Of a stretch of 64,000 nucleotides of DNA, positions 52,135-61,658 are shown piece by piece. Each line of letters opens with the position of its first letter. Positions within the stretch are counted from its first letter, which is position 1. The notes beneath the pieces are model-generated. The model made no database searches. It had not been told where the DNA came from and worked only from the letters and a program-made list of their open reading frames with translations. Origin of the DNA: Anaerolineales bacterium (GTDB lineage: Bacteria; Chloroflexota; Anaerolineae; Anaerolineales; RBG-16-64-43). The stretch spans positions 1 through 64,000 of the forward strand of contig JAFGCU010000009.1 of the NCBI GenBank assembly GCA_016932475.1. Direction: 5' to 3'. A program made the translations under genes and the position numbers.

Positions 52135-53112
52135 TTAGTACTTGCGCTGGGCGAAGACTTCCGCCAGGTTCGGATCGGTCGAGCGGAAGACGCCTTCCTG
52201 CGAAGGAACCCACTTGGGCAGCGTTTCGCCGTTGAGCGCCTTCAGCGCGGCTTCGTAGACCTGCGGGGCCAGGAGCGGATTGCACTCCACGGTCACGTTC
52301 AAGGTGCCCTCGACCAGCGCCTTGAAGGCGCCGGCGGTCGCATCGACCGAGAGGATCTTGATGTCGACGCCGGGCTTGAGGCCGGCTTCCTGGATGGCCA
52401 GGATCGCGCCGAGACCCATCTCATCGTTCTGGGCGAACACGCCCTGGATGTCGGTGCTCTGCTTCAGCCAGGATTCCATGACAGCCTTGCCTTCGGTGGC
52501 GCTCCAGTTGGCGGTCTGGGTCTGGGTGATGACGATGCCGCAATCGCCCATCTTCTCGCGGAAGCCCTGGCCGCGGTCCTTGGCGGCGGAGGAGCCGACG
52601 TTGCCGACCAGCTCGACCACGTTCTTGGAGGCGCTGCCTTCGAGCAGTTTGCACATCTCGTCCGCGGACTTGCGTCCCTCTTCGGCGAAGTCGGAGCCGA
52701 TGTAGGTGGCGTACAGATCTTCCGACGCGTCGATGCGGCGGTCTTCGAGGACGACGATCTTGCCGGCGTCCTTGGCTTCCTTCAGGACGTCATCCCAGCC
52801 CGTGGTTTCCAGGGCGGCGAGCACGATGACGTTGACTTCCTTGTCGGCGATGAAATTGCGGAACGCCGCGACCTGGTTCTCCAGCTTGTTCTGCGCATCG
52901 TAGAATTTCAGGAGGAGGCCAAGCTCACCCGCGGTTTCCTTGAAGGAAGCGGTGTTGGCGGCGCGCCAGCCGCCTTCCGAACCGGTCTGAATGAACCCCA
53001 CCACCATATCGCGGTAGGTGTAGGTCTTCTTCGCGCCGCCGCTCGTGCCCGAGCACGCAGCGAGGAGCAGAACCGCCATTACGGAAACAACCAAACCTAG
53101 GATCTTCTTCAT
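52135..53112 (-). CDS. Sugar ABC transporter substrate-binding lipoprotein (YtfQ-like)
   Basis: LLLAACSGTSGG lipobox; GFIQTGSEGGWRAANTASFKETA; ABC cluster. Confidence 0.93.
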   Translation of the reverse strand: MKKILGLVVSVMAVLLLAACSGTSGGAKKTYTYRDMVVGFIQTGSEGGWRAANTASFKETAGELGLLLKFYDAQNKLENQVAAFRNFIADKEVNVIVLAALETTGWDDVLKEAKDAGKIVVLEDRRIDASEDLYATYIGSDFAEEGRKSADEMCKLLEGSASKNVVELVGNVGSSAAKDRGQGFREKMGDCGIVITQTQTANWSATEGKAVMESWLKQSTDIQGVFAQNDEMGLGAILAIQEAGLKPGVDIKILSVDATAGAFKALVEGTLNVTVECNPLLAPQVYEAALKALNGETLPKWVPSQEGVFRSTDPNLAEVFAQRKY

Positions 53113-53234
53113 GTTGCTCTTCTCCTTTCCTTTCTGGGAAAAATTATTTCTGAACGGAAGCGAAGCATCCTTGCGGAGGGCAGCACTTCGCATACTGTAG
53201 GAACCATTTCTTCCCGGCATACCTCCTCTCCGTT

Positions 53235-54290
53235 TTATAAATTGGGCGGATGACCCTCGCCCGAACTGCCGCGAATAACCAGTTCCGGTCGCAGCCAGAT
53301 CGTCTCCGACTTCACGGGCGGGTCATTTTCCTCCCGCCGGGCGGCGATCAGCTGGCTGAGCAACCCAACCGCCGTGCTCCCGAAATTCATCAGGTTCTGC
53401 CGGATGGTCGTGAGGGGCGGCCAGAAATACGCCGCTTCGGGGATGTCATCGTATCCCACCACCGCCAGGTCCTCCGGGACCCGGCGCCCGAGCTTGCGGC
53501 TCGTCTGCAGCACCCCCAGCGCCATCTGGTCGTTGCAGACGAAGACCGCATCCATTTCCGGAAAATGCTCCAGCAGCGTTTCCAATCCGATCGCCCCGCT
53601 GGAGGTGGACCAGTTGCCTTCGGTGATCTGCCGGTCTTCCACCGGCAGATCGGCGGCGGCCATCGTTTCCCGCCAGCCCTGCAGCCGCTCGCGGGCGCTC
53701 CACCATGTCTTCGGCCCGGTGATCACGCCGATGTGCTTGTACCCGCGCGCGACGAGATGCTGCACGGCAAGCTGGCTGCCGTACCGGCCGTCCACATTTA
53801 CGACCGAAACCTCCCGCCGCGGGCGGGTTTCGAGGAAGACCACCGGAACGGGGAAGTGTTCCTGTTCGAGCCAACCCAGGTTGCCGCCGATTTCCTGGGT
53901 CGCCCAGATGATGCCGTCCACCTGGCGGGAGAGAAAACCGTCCAAAAGCGGCTGGACATCGTCGTTTTCGGGTTGATGGAGCAGGCTGAGGTTGAGGGAG
54001 TATCCGGCTTCGTTCGCGCCCTGTTCGATGCCGACCAGAGTCCGGCTCGGGCCGTAATAATCGATGCCGCTGGCCACGACGCCGATGGTGTAACTTCTGC
54101 TCTGGGTCAGGCTGCGGGCGATGACGTTCGGGCGGTATCCTAATTTATCAATTGCGTCCTGAACGCGTTGGCGGGTGCCGGGGAGCACCCCGGGGATATT
54201 GTTAACAACTCGCGAGACCGTCTGGGTGGATACACCGGCGGATTTGGCTACATGCTTGATCGTCACTCGGTTGGTGGACCGGATCCGCAT
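53235..54290 (-). CDS. LacI-family transcriptional regulator
   Basis: VTIKHVAKSAGVSTQTVSRVVNNIPGVLPGTRQRVQDAIDKLGYRPNVIARSL HTH. Confidence 0.95.
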   Translation of the reverse strand: MRIRSTNRVTIKHVAKSAGVSTQTVSRVVNNIPGVLPGTRQRVQDAIDKLGYRPNVIARSLTQSRSYTIGVVASGIDYYGPSRTLVGIEQGANEAGYSLNLSLLHQPENDDVQPLLDGFLSRQVDGIIWATQEIGGNLGWLEQEHFPVPVVFLETRPRREVSVVNVDGRYGSQLAVQHLVARGYKHIGVITGPKTWWSARERLQGWRETMAAADLPVEDRQITEGNWSTSSGAIGLETLLEHFPEMDAVFVCNDQMALGVLQTSRKLGRRVPEDLAVVGYDDIPEAAYFWPPLTTIRQNLMNFGSTAVGLLSQLIAARREENDPPVKSETIWLRPELVIRGSSGEGHPPNL

Positions 54291-54341
54291 GCTTTTTTCC
54301 TCTGCCAAAACACCAATTTTTGTCCGAAATATCCATGTTAC

Positions 54342-54360
54342 CGCTAACGTTAGCGCTAAC
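54342..54360. promoter_or_regulatory. LacI-family operator candidate, two overlapping perfect palindromes
   Basis: CGCTAACGTTAGCG (54342-54355) and GTTAGCGCTAAC (54349-54360), upstream of lacI-family start 54290. Confidence 0.75.
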
Positions 54361-54830
54361 ATTGTAGATCAACACAGGATTAAGTCAAATTAAAGTATTT
54401 CTTCAAATGACCAAGATTAAGTCGACTAATATTTCGATTGAAATGATTTGAAAATACCGAATCTTAAATTAATCCAGGTATTTCGAAGGCGTGTTTTTCC
54501 TCAAAAAAATACTGCAGGGAGGCATCCGCCATAAAAAAAACTGCTCAGCCGGCGGTCGTCATGCCGGCGCCTGCCCCCGCGCCTGCCCTCCGAGCGATTA
54601 GCGCCGGCGGTTTCCCGGTGCGAAGTTTTCGCGAGCGGGGGACGCATCCCGGCTCGCTTCTGGTTCATGAGCCGGGATGAATGCAAAGCGGGGGTGGATT
54701 CAGCCGGCATCCATGGAATCGCAGAAAAACACTGGACCCCGGCTCGGAGCACGCCGGGGTGACAGATAATTCCAAAAATGCCTGTGACGCGACTTTGAAA
54801 ATGGACCGAAAAAAAATTTTTATACGGCCT

Positions 54831-55769
54831 TTAAATTACCAGCCGCCCCGCCCGCTCTGAAACCGTGATCTCGGCGTTCATCCCGGATGGAAATTGCAGA
54901 AAGTCGTTTTCGATTCCGTCGCTGAAGATGACCCCGGTGTCCGGCGTATGGCTTTCGATCCGTAACGGCGATTCCCGCGTGATTTTTCCGAACACGACGC
55001 TGGCGCCGGAGGTTTTGCTCGGAAAAGGCTCCCGAACGCTGAAGTAAAGATAATCGGCTTCCCAGGCGAACCCTCCGGCGGGCGCCGCTTTACCGCCGGC
55101 ACCCTTCCGGGGGCCCGCAATTCCCTCGGCGCCGGCCAGGATGCTCGTAAACCAGCCGGTCGAACCCAAACCGGTGGATACGATGATTCCGCTTGAGGAT
55201 TGGCGCTCTTCGCGTTTGACGTGGCGGATCGTATAGCGCAGGGAAGTGTGCGACCGCGGCCCGATGAACAGATCGTTCACCGCGTACAGAACCTGGCCGT
55301 TGGAGAGGCTGGCCTGCGCCATCGTGATCGACCGGATTTTCCTGCGCTCCGTGAATACGTCCGGCACGATAAACACCAGGTCTTCCACCCGGAAGGGAAG
55401 CAGGATCCCGTCCCAGCGGGCGGGATCGGGATTTACGCCGATCACCGGCTGGCGGTCCAGATACTTGAGCGTGTTGGCCACCAGCCCGTCCTGGCCCAGG
55501 ACGACGATCGTATCCTCCTTCCCGAAAAGGAAATTCGGAAGGAAAGACCGGTCGACGACCTGCACCCGCCCCAGCCGCGAAAGAATTTCCCCGGCGCGTT
55601 GCACCGTTTCCCGATATTGCCGGTGCTCCCGTTCGTAATCCGAAAAATCCGCGCCCAAGTGCTCCACATAGAATTGCGCCTGGGAACGGGTGTTGTGCCG
55701 GGCGATCAGCTCGTCGAGCCGCGTTTTGCGGACGATGAGGATGATTTTATTCTCGGTCGCCCGGTTCAT
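54831..55769 (-). CDS. NAD-kinase-like protein
   Basis: DTIVVLGQDGLVANTLKYLDRQPVIGVNPD; GIIVSTGLGSTGW. Confidence 0.75.
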   Translation of the reverse strand: MNRATENKIILIVRKTRLDELIARHNTRSQAQFYVEHLGADFSDYEREHRQYRETVQRAGEILSRLGRVQVVDRSFLPNFLFGKEDTIVVLGQDGLVANTLKYLDRQPVIGVNPDPARWDGILLPFRVEDLVFIVPDVFTERRKIRSITMAQASLSNGQVLYAVNDLFIGPRSHTSLRYTIRHVKREERQSSSGIIVSTGLGSTGWFTSILAGAEGIAGPRKGAGGKAAPAGGFAWEADYLYFSVREPFPSKTSGASVVFGKITRESPLRIESHTPDTGVIFSDGIENDFLQFPSGMNAEITVSERAGRLVI

Positions 55770-56796
55770 CCGCAGATCCGCCTTTCCGCTGCCGCATCAG
55801 CTCGCGCAGCAGATCGGGGGAAATGTTCAGTTGGCCGATCTTTTCCGCGCTTTCGGCCAGCTGGCGGAAAGCCTGCGCCACAAGCTGGCCGGGCGCCATC
55901 CCGGCGCTCGCCAGGGATTGCACGATCGACGGGTTCAACCCCGCCAGCGGCTTGAGCATCGCCGTCAGGCCGTATGCGCGCGCGTCGGATTCGGTGCGCG
56001 TGTTCTCCGCCGCCTGATCCACCAGCTCCTTGCGGTTCTTCTCCAGGCCGACCTGCGTGGCTATCTCCAACTCGCGCATTTCGCGCCGCTTTTCCTGCAC
56101 CGCGCGTTCGGCGTCCATCTGCGCCTCGAGGACCAGCCGCTTTTTGTTTTCCACGGCGATCTCCGTGTTCAACTCGTTTTCCTTGATCGAGCGCTCCTGT
56201 TCGACGGCCGCGTTGCGCCGGACGTAGACCGCCTCGTCCGCGCGCTGGAGCAGCTGCTCGCGGATGTCGGCTTCAAGCGCGCGCGCGGTTTCCGGAGTGG
56301 GTTTGATTGCCAGGACCGCCAGATCCAGGATCTCAATTCCCATCGACTGGATCAGGCTGGAAGCCTGCAGGTTCCCGCGGACCTGGCGGGTGAGCGCATC
56401 CGCGGCCAGGAGCAGCTCCTTGAGCGGCAGGGCTTTGACCGCTCCCCGAATCCAGACGCGAACATGGTTGACGATCCGCTCCTGGAATTTAACCGGATCG
56501 TCGGAGACGTACTTACGCGTGTTCCCGTCGAGGGTGAAGTTGGCGAGGCTGGCAAGCTGGCGGGGATTGGTGACGCGGAAGGTGACATACCCCTGAATGT
56601 CCACTTCCTGGAAATCCGCCGTCACCTCATTGACGATGAAGTGCGCATCCTTGCTCTCCAGCGGAACGAGGACAAGCGACGCGGTCGGCGCAAAATAGAA
56701 AAAGGAAAGCCCGGCGCCTTCGCGGACGACTTTCCCGCCGCTGTATTGCAGGATGTAATGGTTCGGCTGTACTTTCAAGAATCGAAATCCCAACAT
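55747..56796 (-). CDS. SPFH/band-7 domain protein
   Basis: REGAGLSFFYFAPTASLVLVPLESKD, VDIQGYVTFRVTNPRQLA, coiled-coil EQERSIKENELNTEIAVENKK. Confidence 0.9.
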   Translation of the reverse strand: MLGFRFLKVQPNHYILQYSGGKVVREGAGLSFFYFAPTASLVLVPLESKDAHFIVNEVTADFQEVDIQGYVTFRVTNPRQLASLANFTLDGNTRKYVSDDPVKFQERIVNHVRVWIRGAVKALPLKELLLAADALTRQVRGNLQASSLIQSMGIEILDLAVLAIKPTPETARALEADIREQLLQRADEAVYVRRNAAVEQERSIKENELNTEIAVENKKRLVLEAQMDAERAVQEKRREMRELEIATQVGLEKNRKELVDQAAENTRTESDARAYGLTAMLKPLAGLNPSIVQSLASAGMAPGQLVAQAFRQLAESAEKIGQLNISPDLLRELMRQRKGGSADEPGDRE

Positions 56797-56916
56797 GAAG
56801 CCTCCTTGTCGAGGGCGGTCGCCCGGTCCCGGATGGGGCTAGTGTATCGCATGGGTGGGGAAAAGAAAAATGAGTCTGCGCCGATTGCAGGTGTCATCCC
56901 GGCGTGAGGAAAGCCG

Positions 56917-57010
56917 TCATCCCGGCGACTGCCCTCGCGGAGCGCGCACGTTCGTCTTTTGACTGTAAACCTGCGCGAACGCGAAGCGGGGGTGGTTTCA
57001 GCCGGGATCC
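56917..57010. repeat. 94-bp direct repeat, copy 1
   Basis: TCATCCCGGCGNCTGCCCTCGCGG...CGAACGCGAAGCGGGGGTGGTTTCAGCCGG. Confidence 0.9.
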
Positions 57011-57075
57011 AGGAATCCACGCGTACCCGATTGTGGATACCGGCTTACGACACGCCGGTATGACGAACCTGAGGA

Positions 57076-57169
57076 TCATCCCGGCGCCTGCCCTCGCGGA
57101 GAGCGCGCGTTCGTCTTTTGACTGTAAACCTGCGCGAACGCGAAGCGGGGGTGGTTTCAGCCGGAATCC
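57076..57169. repeat. 94-bp direct repeat, copy 2 (159-bp period)
   Basis: Near-identical to 56917-57010. Confidence 0.9.
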
Positions 57170-57203
57170 CCTCCGAGGGTATAATCCCCAACCGGAGAAA
57201 AGA

Positions 57204-57929
57204 ATGCCCGAAAAACCATCGCGAAATAACGGGTTCCGCCTGGCGGCCGCCCTATTCGTGCTCGCCGGATTCGCCGCGGCCTGCGCCGCCGCCGATGGAT
57301 CGGGGGCGGAGGCCACCGGCTCCGCCCAGACCATCGCCCGGATGATCACCGACGTGGCCTTTCAAAACACATCCGCGCCATCGCCCTCCCCCACCGGTTA
57401 CGCGCCGCCCGAATCCGCAGCGACGGCGACCACCGGCCCGACCCTCACGCCGACCGAGATCGCCACGGTTGAACTGAGCACGCCCGAACCGGGCATGAGC
57501 CGCTCGACCTACTCCGGTTCCACCCCGACCACTGACGCCACCTCGCTACTGACCCGCACACTTTCCCCGCGCTGCAACGCGGCCTTCTTCGTCGGCCATG
57601 TTGCCCCCGTTCTCGAGAACAGCGAGGTTAAAGCCGGTTCCACTTTCACCGTTACCTGGGTCATCCGCAACGCGGGCACTTGCACTTGGTACCCGAGTTA
57701 CTTCATGTACTGGCATTCGGGCGCGCGGATGGAATCTCCGGCCTATATCGATTTTCCGGAGATCATCCCGCCCAACAAGAACCTGTTCATTTCCGTGACG
57801 CTGGTCGCGCCGGACGATCCGGGAAAATATTATCAGCGCTGGTACATCCGGGATCCGGAGTACGTCCAGTTCGGGATCGGCCCGAATTTCGACGAGCCGT
57901 TGATGGTGCGGATCGTGGCGGTCGCGTAA
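57204..57929 (+). CDS. Lipoprotein with NBR1-Ig-like domain
   Basis: GFAAACAAA lipobox; FTVTWVIRNAGTCTWYPSYFMYWHSGARM; DDPGKYYQRWYIRDPE. Confidence 0.85.
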   Translation: MPEKPSRNNGFRLAAALFVLAGFAAACAAADGSGAEATGSAQTIARMITDVAFQNTSAPSPSPTGYAPPESAATATTGPTLTPTEIATVELSTPEPGMSRSTYSGSTPTTDATSLLTRTLSPRCNAAFFVGHVAPVLENSEVKAGSTFTVTWVIRNAGTCTWYPSYFMYWHSGARMESPAYIDFPEIIPPNKNLFISVTLVAPDDPGKYYQRWYIRDPEYVQFGIGPNFDEPLMVRIVAVA

Positions 57930-58259
57930 TCCCGCGCGGGCAACCGGCCATCGATAGCGGGCCATCGGCCACGGACAATGGACGGACGATCGGCCATAGA
58001 CCAGGGACCATCGTTGTTTACGCATAAGGTCCGTGACTCGCGACCGAGAATAAAATTAATTCTTTCGTACAGACTCCGGCTTGAGGTTGTCAACCCCCAG
58101 AAGTTTCGGTCGATTCACGATTTTGCGAATGCGGAAAACCTTGGGAAACCAAAACCAAAGCATTTGGCCCGAATCCCCTCCCGATAGCGTTTACCCGGAT
58201 AGAACACCAGATGATTCCCAAAAGGGCGGCGTTTTGGCGGGGGATGAACAATCCCTCCA

Positions 58260-58395
58260 ATTAAGAAGTGGCGCGGAGGATAGGAATTCCGGCGCCGGGA
58301 TTTGGAAATGCCGGGGCTGCAATACCTTCGGGCAGTTGGGCAATGGGACAACCGACAACAGCAAATTGCCCGTGGAGGTCTTCGGGCTGGGTTAA
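58260..58395 (+). pseudogene. Relic of the 3' end of an RCC1-repeat protein gene
   Basis: GIWKCRGCNTFGQLGNGTTDNSKLPVEVFGLG* (RCC1 repeat consensus WGxNxxGQLGNGTTxxSxxPVxV). Confidence 0.8.
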
Positions 58396-58753
58396 CGCGG
58401 GCGGGTAACGGTTTGGAAGGGAAGTCGCACGGGACAGATCCCCGCTTCGAATTCGCTGCCCGCGGCACAGGAATCCGGGGAAGCGGGTTGGCCGCATCGT
58501 CCGGACACTCCCACTAGATAAAGAATACAGGAAAGGATCGCTTTTCCCGTGCGATCCTCTCTTCTATTGGTTGATCGCAAGAAAGGACAGCGGTCCGGTT
58601 CCATTCTCCCGGGCCGGGGAACGCGCAAAAAAGAAATCCGCGCCATCTTTTCACCGGTGCAGCTTGTTTTATAATGAAGGGCAGCAAATTGGGGAAGCTC
58701 TTTTCGACCCCAGAATCCCAGCCGGCAAACAACCTTTCTTATCCCGAGGCCGC

Positions 58754-60676
58754 ATGAAACTCTTCGTTCCAGGACGCATCTGCCTGTTCGGCGAACACTC
58801 CGACTGGGCCGGCGGCTACCGCCGGATCAACGCCGAGATCGAAAAAGGCTATACGCTCATCTGCGGCACGGACCATGGGATCTACGCCGAGGTCGAACCG
58901 CACCCCACCTCGCTCGTCCTCTCCTCCACCACCCGCGACGGCAAACTGCATGGGCCGTACGAGATCCCGATGCACCCCAAGGCGCTGCTGGAGGAGGCCG
59001 AGAAGGGCGGCTTCTGGAGTTACATCGCCGGTGTGGCCTACCAGGTGCTCACCAACCATCATGTTCGCGGGCTGGTCATCCACAGCGACAAAATGGACCT
59101 GCCGATTCAAAAGGGGCTTTCCTCCAGCGCCGCGATCAGCGTCCTCGCGGCGCGCGCCTTCAACCGGGTCTACGACCTCAAGCTGACCGTGCGCGGCGAG
59201 ATGGAACTGGCCTACATGGGCGAGATCACCACGCCCTCGCGCTGCGGGCGGATGGACCAGGGCTGCGCGTTCGGCAATCACCCGGTCCTGATGACGTTCG
59301 ACGGCGACCGGATGGATACCGAGACGCTCACGGTGGCCGGCGAGCTGTATTTCGTCATCGTGGACCTGCAATCCAAAAAAGACACGATGGAGATCCTCAA
59401 CCGCCTGAACCGCTCCTACCCGATCGCGGACAATGCGATCGAGCGCGGCGTGCACGAATTGCTCGGGCCGGTCAACAAACGCATCGTCCATCAGGCGGCG
59501 GAAGCGCTGCGCGGGGGCGACGCCAAGCGGCTCGGCGCGCTGATGACCGAAGCCCAGGCGATGTTCGACCAATACGCAATCCCCGCCTGCCCGGAGGAGC
59601 TGACCGCTCCGGTCCTCCACAAGACTCTGGCGTATCCGAAATTCGCGCCGCACATCTGGGGCGGCAAGGGAGTCGGCTCGCAGGGTGACGGCACGGCCCA
59701 GTTCATGGCCCGCAGCGGGAAGGACCAGCAGGCCATCATCGAAATCCTCGCCAAGGATCTGCACCTGGCCGGATTGGCGCTCACCATGCGCCCGACCCAG
59801 CGCATCCGCCGGGCGGTCATTCCCGCCGCCGGATTCGGCACGCGCCTGTTCCCCGCCTCCAAGGCCACCAAGAAGGAGCTCTTCCCGGTCGTCGACCGCG
59901 ACGGAATCGCCAAGCCGGCGATCCTGTACATCGTCCAGGAGGCGCTCGACGCCGGGATCGAGGAAATCGTGATCATCGTCCAGCCGGACGACTTGGACGA
60001 TTTTAAGTCCTTCTTTAACGATCCGGTCTCGGTCGAGAATTTCAACAAACTGTCGAAACCCTTCCAGGAATTCGCGAGCCGCATCCTCGATATCGGCAAG
60101 CGCGTGACCTTCGTCACCCAGAAGGCCCAGGAGGGTTTCGGCCACGCGATCTACTGCGCGCGCGAAGCCGTCGGCGGCGAGCCCTTCCTGCTCATGCTCG
60201 GGGATCATCTCTACCGGTCGAAGGGCGAGGCATCCTGCGCCGCGCAGCTGGTCGAAGCCTACAACCGCTACGCCACCAACATCCTCGGCCTGCGCAGCAC
60301 GCCGGAGGATCAGATCGCCAATTTTGGAACGGTGGGCGGGGTGTGGGTCGAGGAAAACCGCATTCTGAACGTCACCGAGTTCGCCGAGAAGCCGACCGCG
60401 GATTACGCCCGCAACAACCTGCGCGCGCCCGGAATGGCCGAAGGCGAGTACCTGACCGTCTTCGGGCTCTACATCATCCAGCCGCGCATCTTCGAATTCC
60501 TCGAAGAGCACATCGCCAACAACGTCCGCGAGCGCGGCGAGTTCCAGCTCACCTCGGCGCTGGACCGGCTGCGCCGCGAGGACGGCTTCTATGGGCTGAT
60601 CATGGACGGGACGCGCTTCGATATCGGCCTGCCGGATTCGTATCTGGAGAGTTTGGCGCTGTTCCGCGAAGAATAA
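58754..60676 (+). CDS. Fusion: GHMP-family sugar kinase and GalU-like nucleotidyltransferase
   Basis: GRICLFGEHSDWAGG and PIQKGLSSSAAISVLAARAF; then RRAVIPAAGFGTRLFPASKATKKELFPVVDRDGIAKPAILYIVQEAL. Confidence 0.9.
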   Translation: MKLFVPGRICLFGEHSDWAGGYRRINAEIEKGYTLICGTDHGIYAEVEPHPTSLVLSSTTRDGKLHGPYEIPMHPKALLEEAEKGGFWSYIAGVAYQVLTNHHVRGLVIHSDKMDLPIQKGLSSSAAISVLAARAFNRVYDLKLTVRGEMELAYMGEITTPSRCGRMDQGCAFGNHPVLMTFDGDRMDTETLTVAGELYFVIVDLQSKKDTMEILNRLNRSYPIADNAIERGVHELLGPVNKRIVHQAAEALRGGDAKRLGALMTEAQAMFDQYAIPACPEELTAPVLHKTLAYPKFAPHIWGGKGVGSQGDGTAQFMARSGKDQQAIIEILAKDLHLAGLALTMRPTQRIRRAVIPAAGFGTRLFPASKATKKELFPVVDRDGIAKPAILYIVQEALDAGIEEIVIIVQPDDLDDFKSFFNDPVSVENFNKLSKPFQEFASRILDIGKRVTFVTQKAQEGFGHAIYCAREAVGGEPFLLMLGDHLYRSKGEASCAAQLVEAYNRYATNILGLRSTPEDQIANFGTVGGVWVEENRILNVTEFAEKPTADYARNNLRAPGMAEGEYLTVFGLYIIQPRIFEFLEEHIANNVRERGEFQLTSALDRLRREDGFYGLIMDGTRFDIGLPDSYLESLALFREE

Positions 60677-60790
60677 ATCCGACCATCAGACCATGGACGA
60701 TGGACGGTGAGCGGCCATGGTCTATCGTATTCCCATTTCCCTCCGGAATGGATGTGTTCCGTTTCCCATCCCATCCCATAATGCTCACTC

Positions 60791-60845
60791 CACCGGTGGA
60801 ACCTTTGCATTCTACTCGCTGCCAAAAGCGGCGGTTTTGAAACCA
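60791..60845 (+). repeat. Short dispersed repeat, copy 2 of 35058-35118
   Basis: CACCGGTGGAACCTTTGCATTCTACTCGCTGCCAAAAGCGGCGGTTTTGAAACC. Confidence 0.75.
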
Positions 60846-60851
60846 AACAGA

Positions 60852-60891
60852 AAAAAGCCGGAGCGCATTCCACATGCTCCGGCTTTTTTAC
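60852..60891. terminator. Bidirectional Rho-independent terminator
   Basis: AAAAAAGCCGGAGC-GCATTCCACAT-GCTCCGGCTTTTTT. Confidence 0.9.
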
Positions 60892-60897
60892 GTGCGA

Positions 60898-61104
60898 TTA
60901 TTTCGTGCTGAACCCGAACAGGCGGTATAAGGCACACCAGCCGGCCAGGCCGGTCAGCAGCAGGACAGCGCCGGCGACAAGCAGCACCCAGCCCCACGTG
61001 CCCGTTACCACCCCGCCGATATTCAATCCCACCAGCACCGCACCCAGAACCACGCGGATGATCCGATCCACATTCGACTCATTGGCTTTGAAAATGGCGC
61101 TCAT
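60898..61104 (-). CDS. DUF2892 family small membrane protein
   Basis: ESNVDRIIRVVLGAVLVGLNIGGVVTGTWGWVLLVAGAVLLLTGLAGWCALYRLFG. Confidence 0.9.
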   Translation of the reverse strand: MSAIFKANESNVDRIIRVVLGAVLVGLNIGGVVTGTWGWVLLVAGAVLLLTGLAGWCALYRLFGFSTK

Positions 61105-61145
61105 GGCATCTCTCCTTGAAATTTTCCGGTTTTCTAATTCATTCG

Positions 61146-61176
61146 ATTAGATGCCGGGAAACGGAAAAGGTGACAA
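61146..61176 (-). promoter_or_regulatory. ECF-type promoter of DUF2892 gene
   Basis: Minus strand TTGTCACC-N13-GGCATCTAAT. Confidence 0.8.
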
Positions 61177-61415
61177 TTGCGGCCATCGACAGTCGACAAT
61201 CGGGCATATACCATGGGCGAAAGCCGATGACCACGGATTGCACGGATCCAAAAGGATTTCACGGATCGATCAAAAAAATCTGTGCAATCGGTTTTCTATT
61301 CCGTGTATTCCGTGGTTCCGGTTCTCCCGAAGGTCGATGGCCTGGTGTTGACGCGAAGATACATCAACAGTAATTGTCGACCATGGTCCATCGTTCATGG
61401 TCCATGGCCGGATTC

Positions 61416-61658
61416 CTACTTCATATACTCCGTCAGGTCCAGCGATTTATACAACTTCTCCCGCGCTTTCTCCGGCATGGCCGGCTGCGGAAGCCGGTGA
61501 TACAGGTCGATCGTCCGCCGCAGAGAATCCACCACGATCCGGCAGTGCTCGCATCCGGCCATATGGCGCTCGATCTCGGCGCACAGTTCGGGTGGCGCTT
61601 CCCCCTCGGCGAACAGCGATACACCTTCCAGCAAAGTCCGGCACGATTCATGATCCAT
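61416..61658 (-). CDS. Anti-sigma factor with putative zinc-binding (zf-HC2) motif
   Basis: HxxxCxxC-type EIERHMAGCEHCRIVVDSLRRTIDLY; follows the ECF sigma gene. Confidence 0.85.
   Translation of the reverse strand: MDHESCRTLLEGVSLFAEGEAPPELCAEIERHMAGCEHCRIVVDSLRRTIDLYHRLPQPAMPEKAREKLYKSLDLTEYMK

Noticed and set aside
58150-58400. A new small gene ending in FGQLGNGTTDNSKLPVEVFGLG
   Set aside because: It is the last repeat of an RCC1-type protein without upstream coding context, so it is reported as a relic instead.
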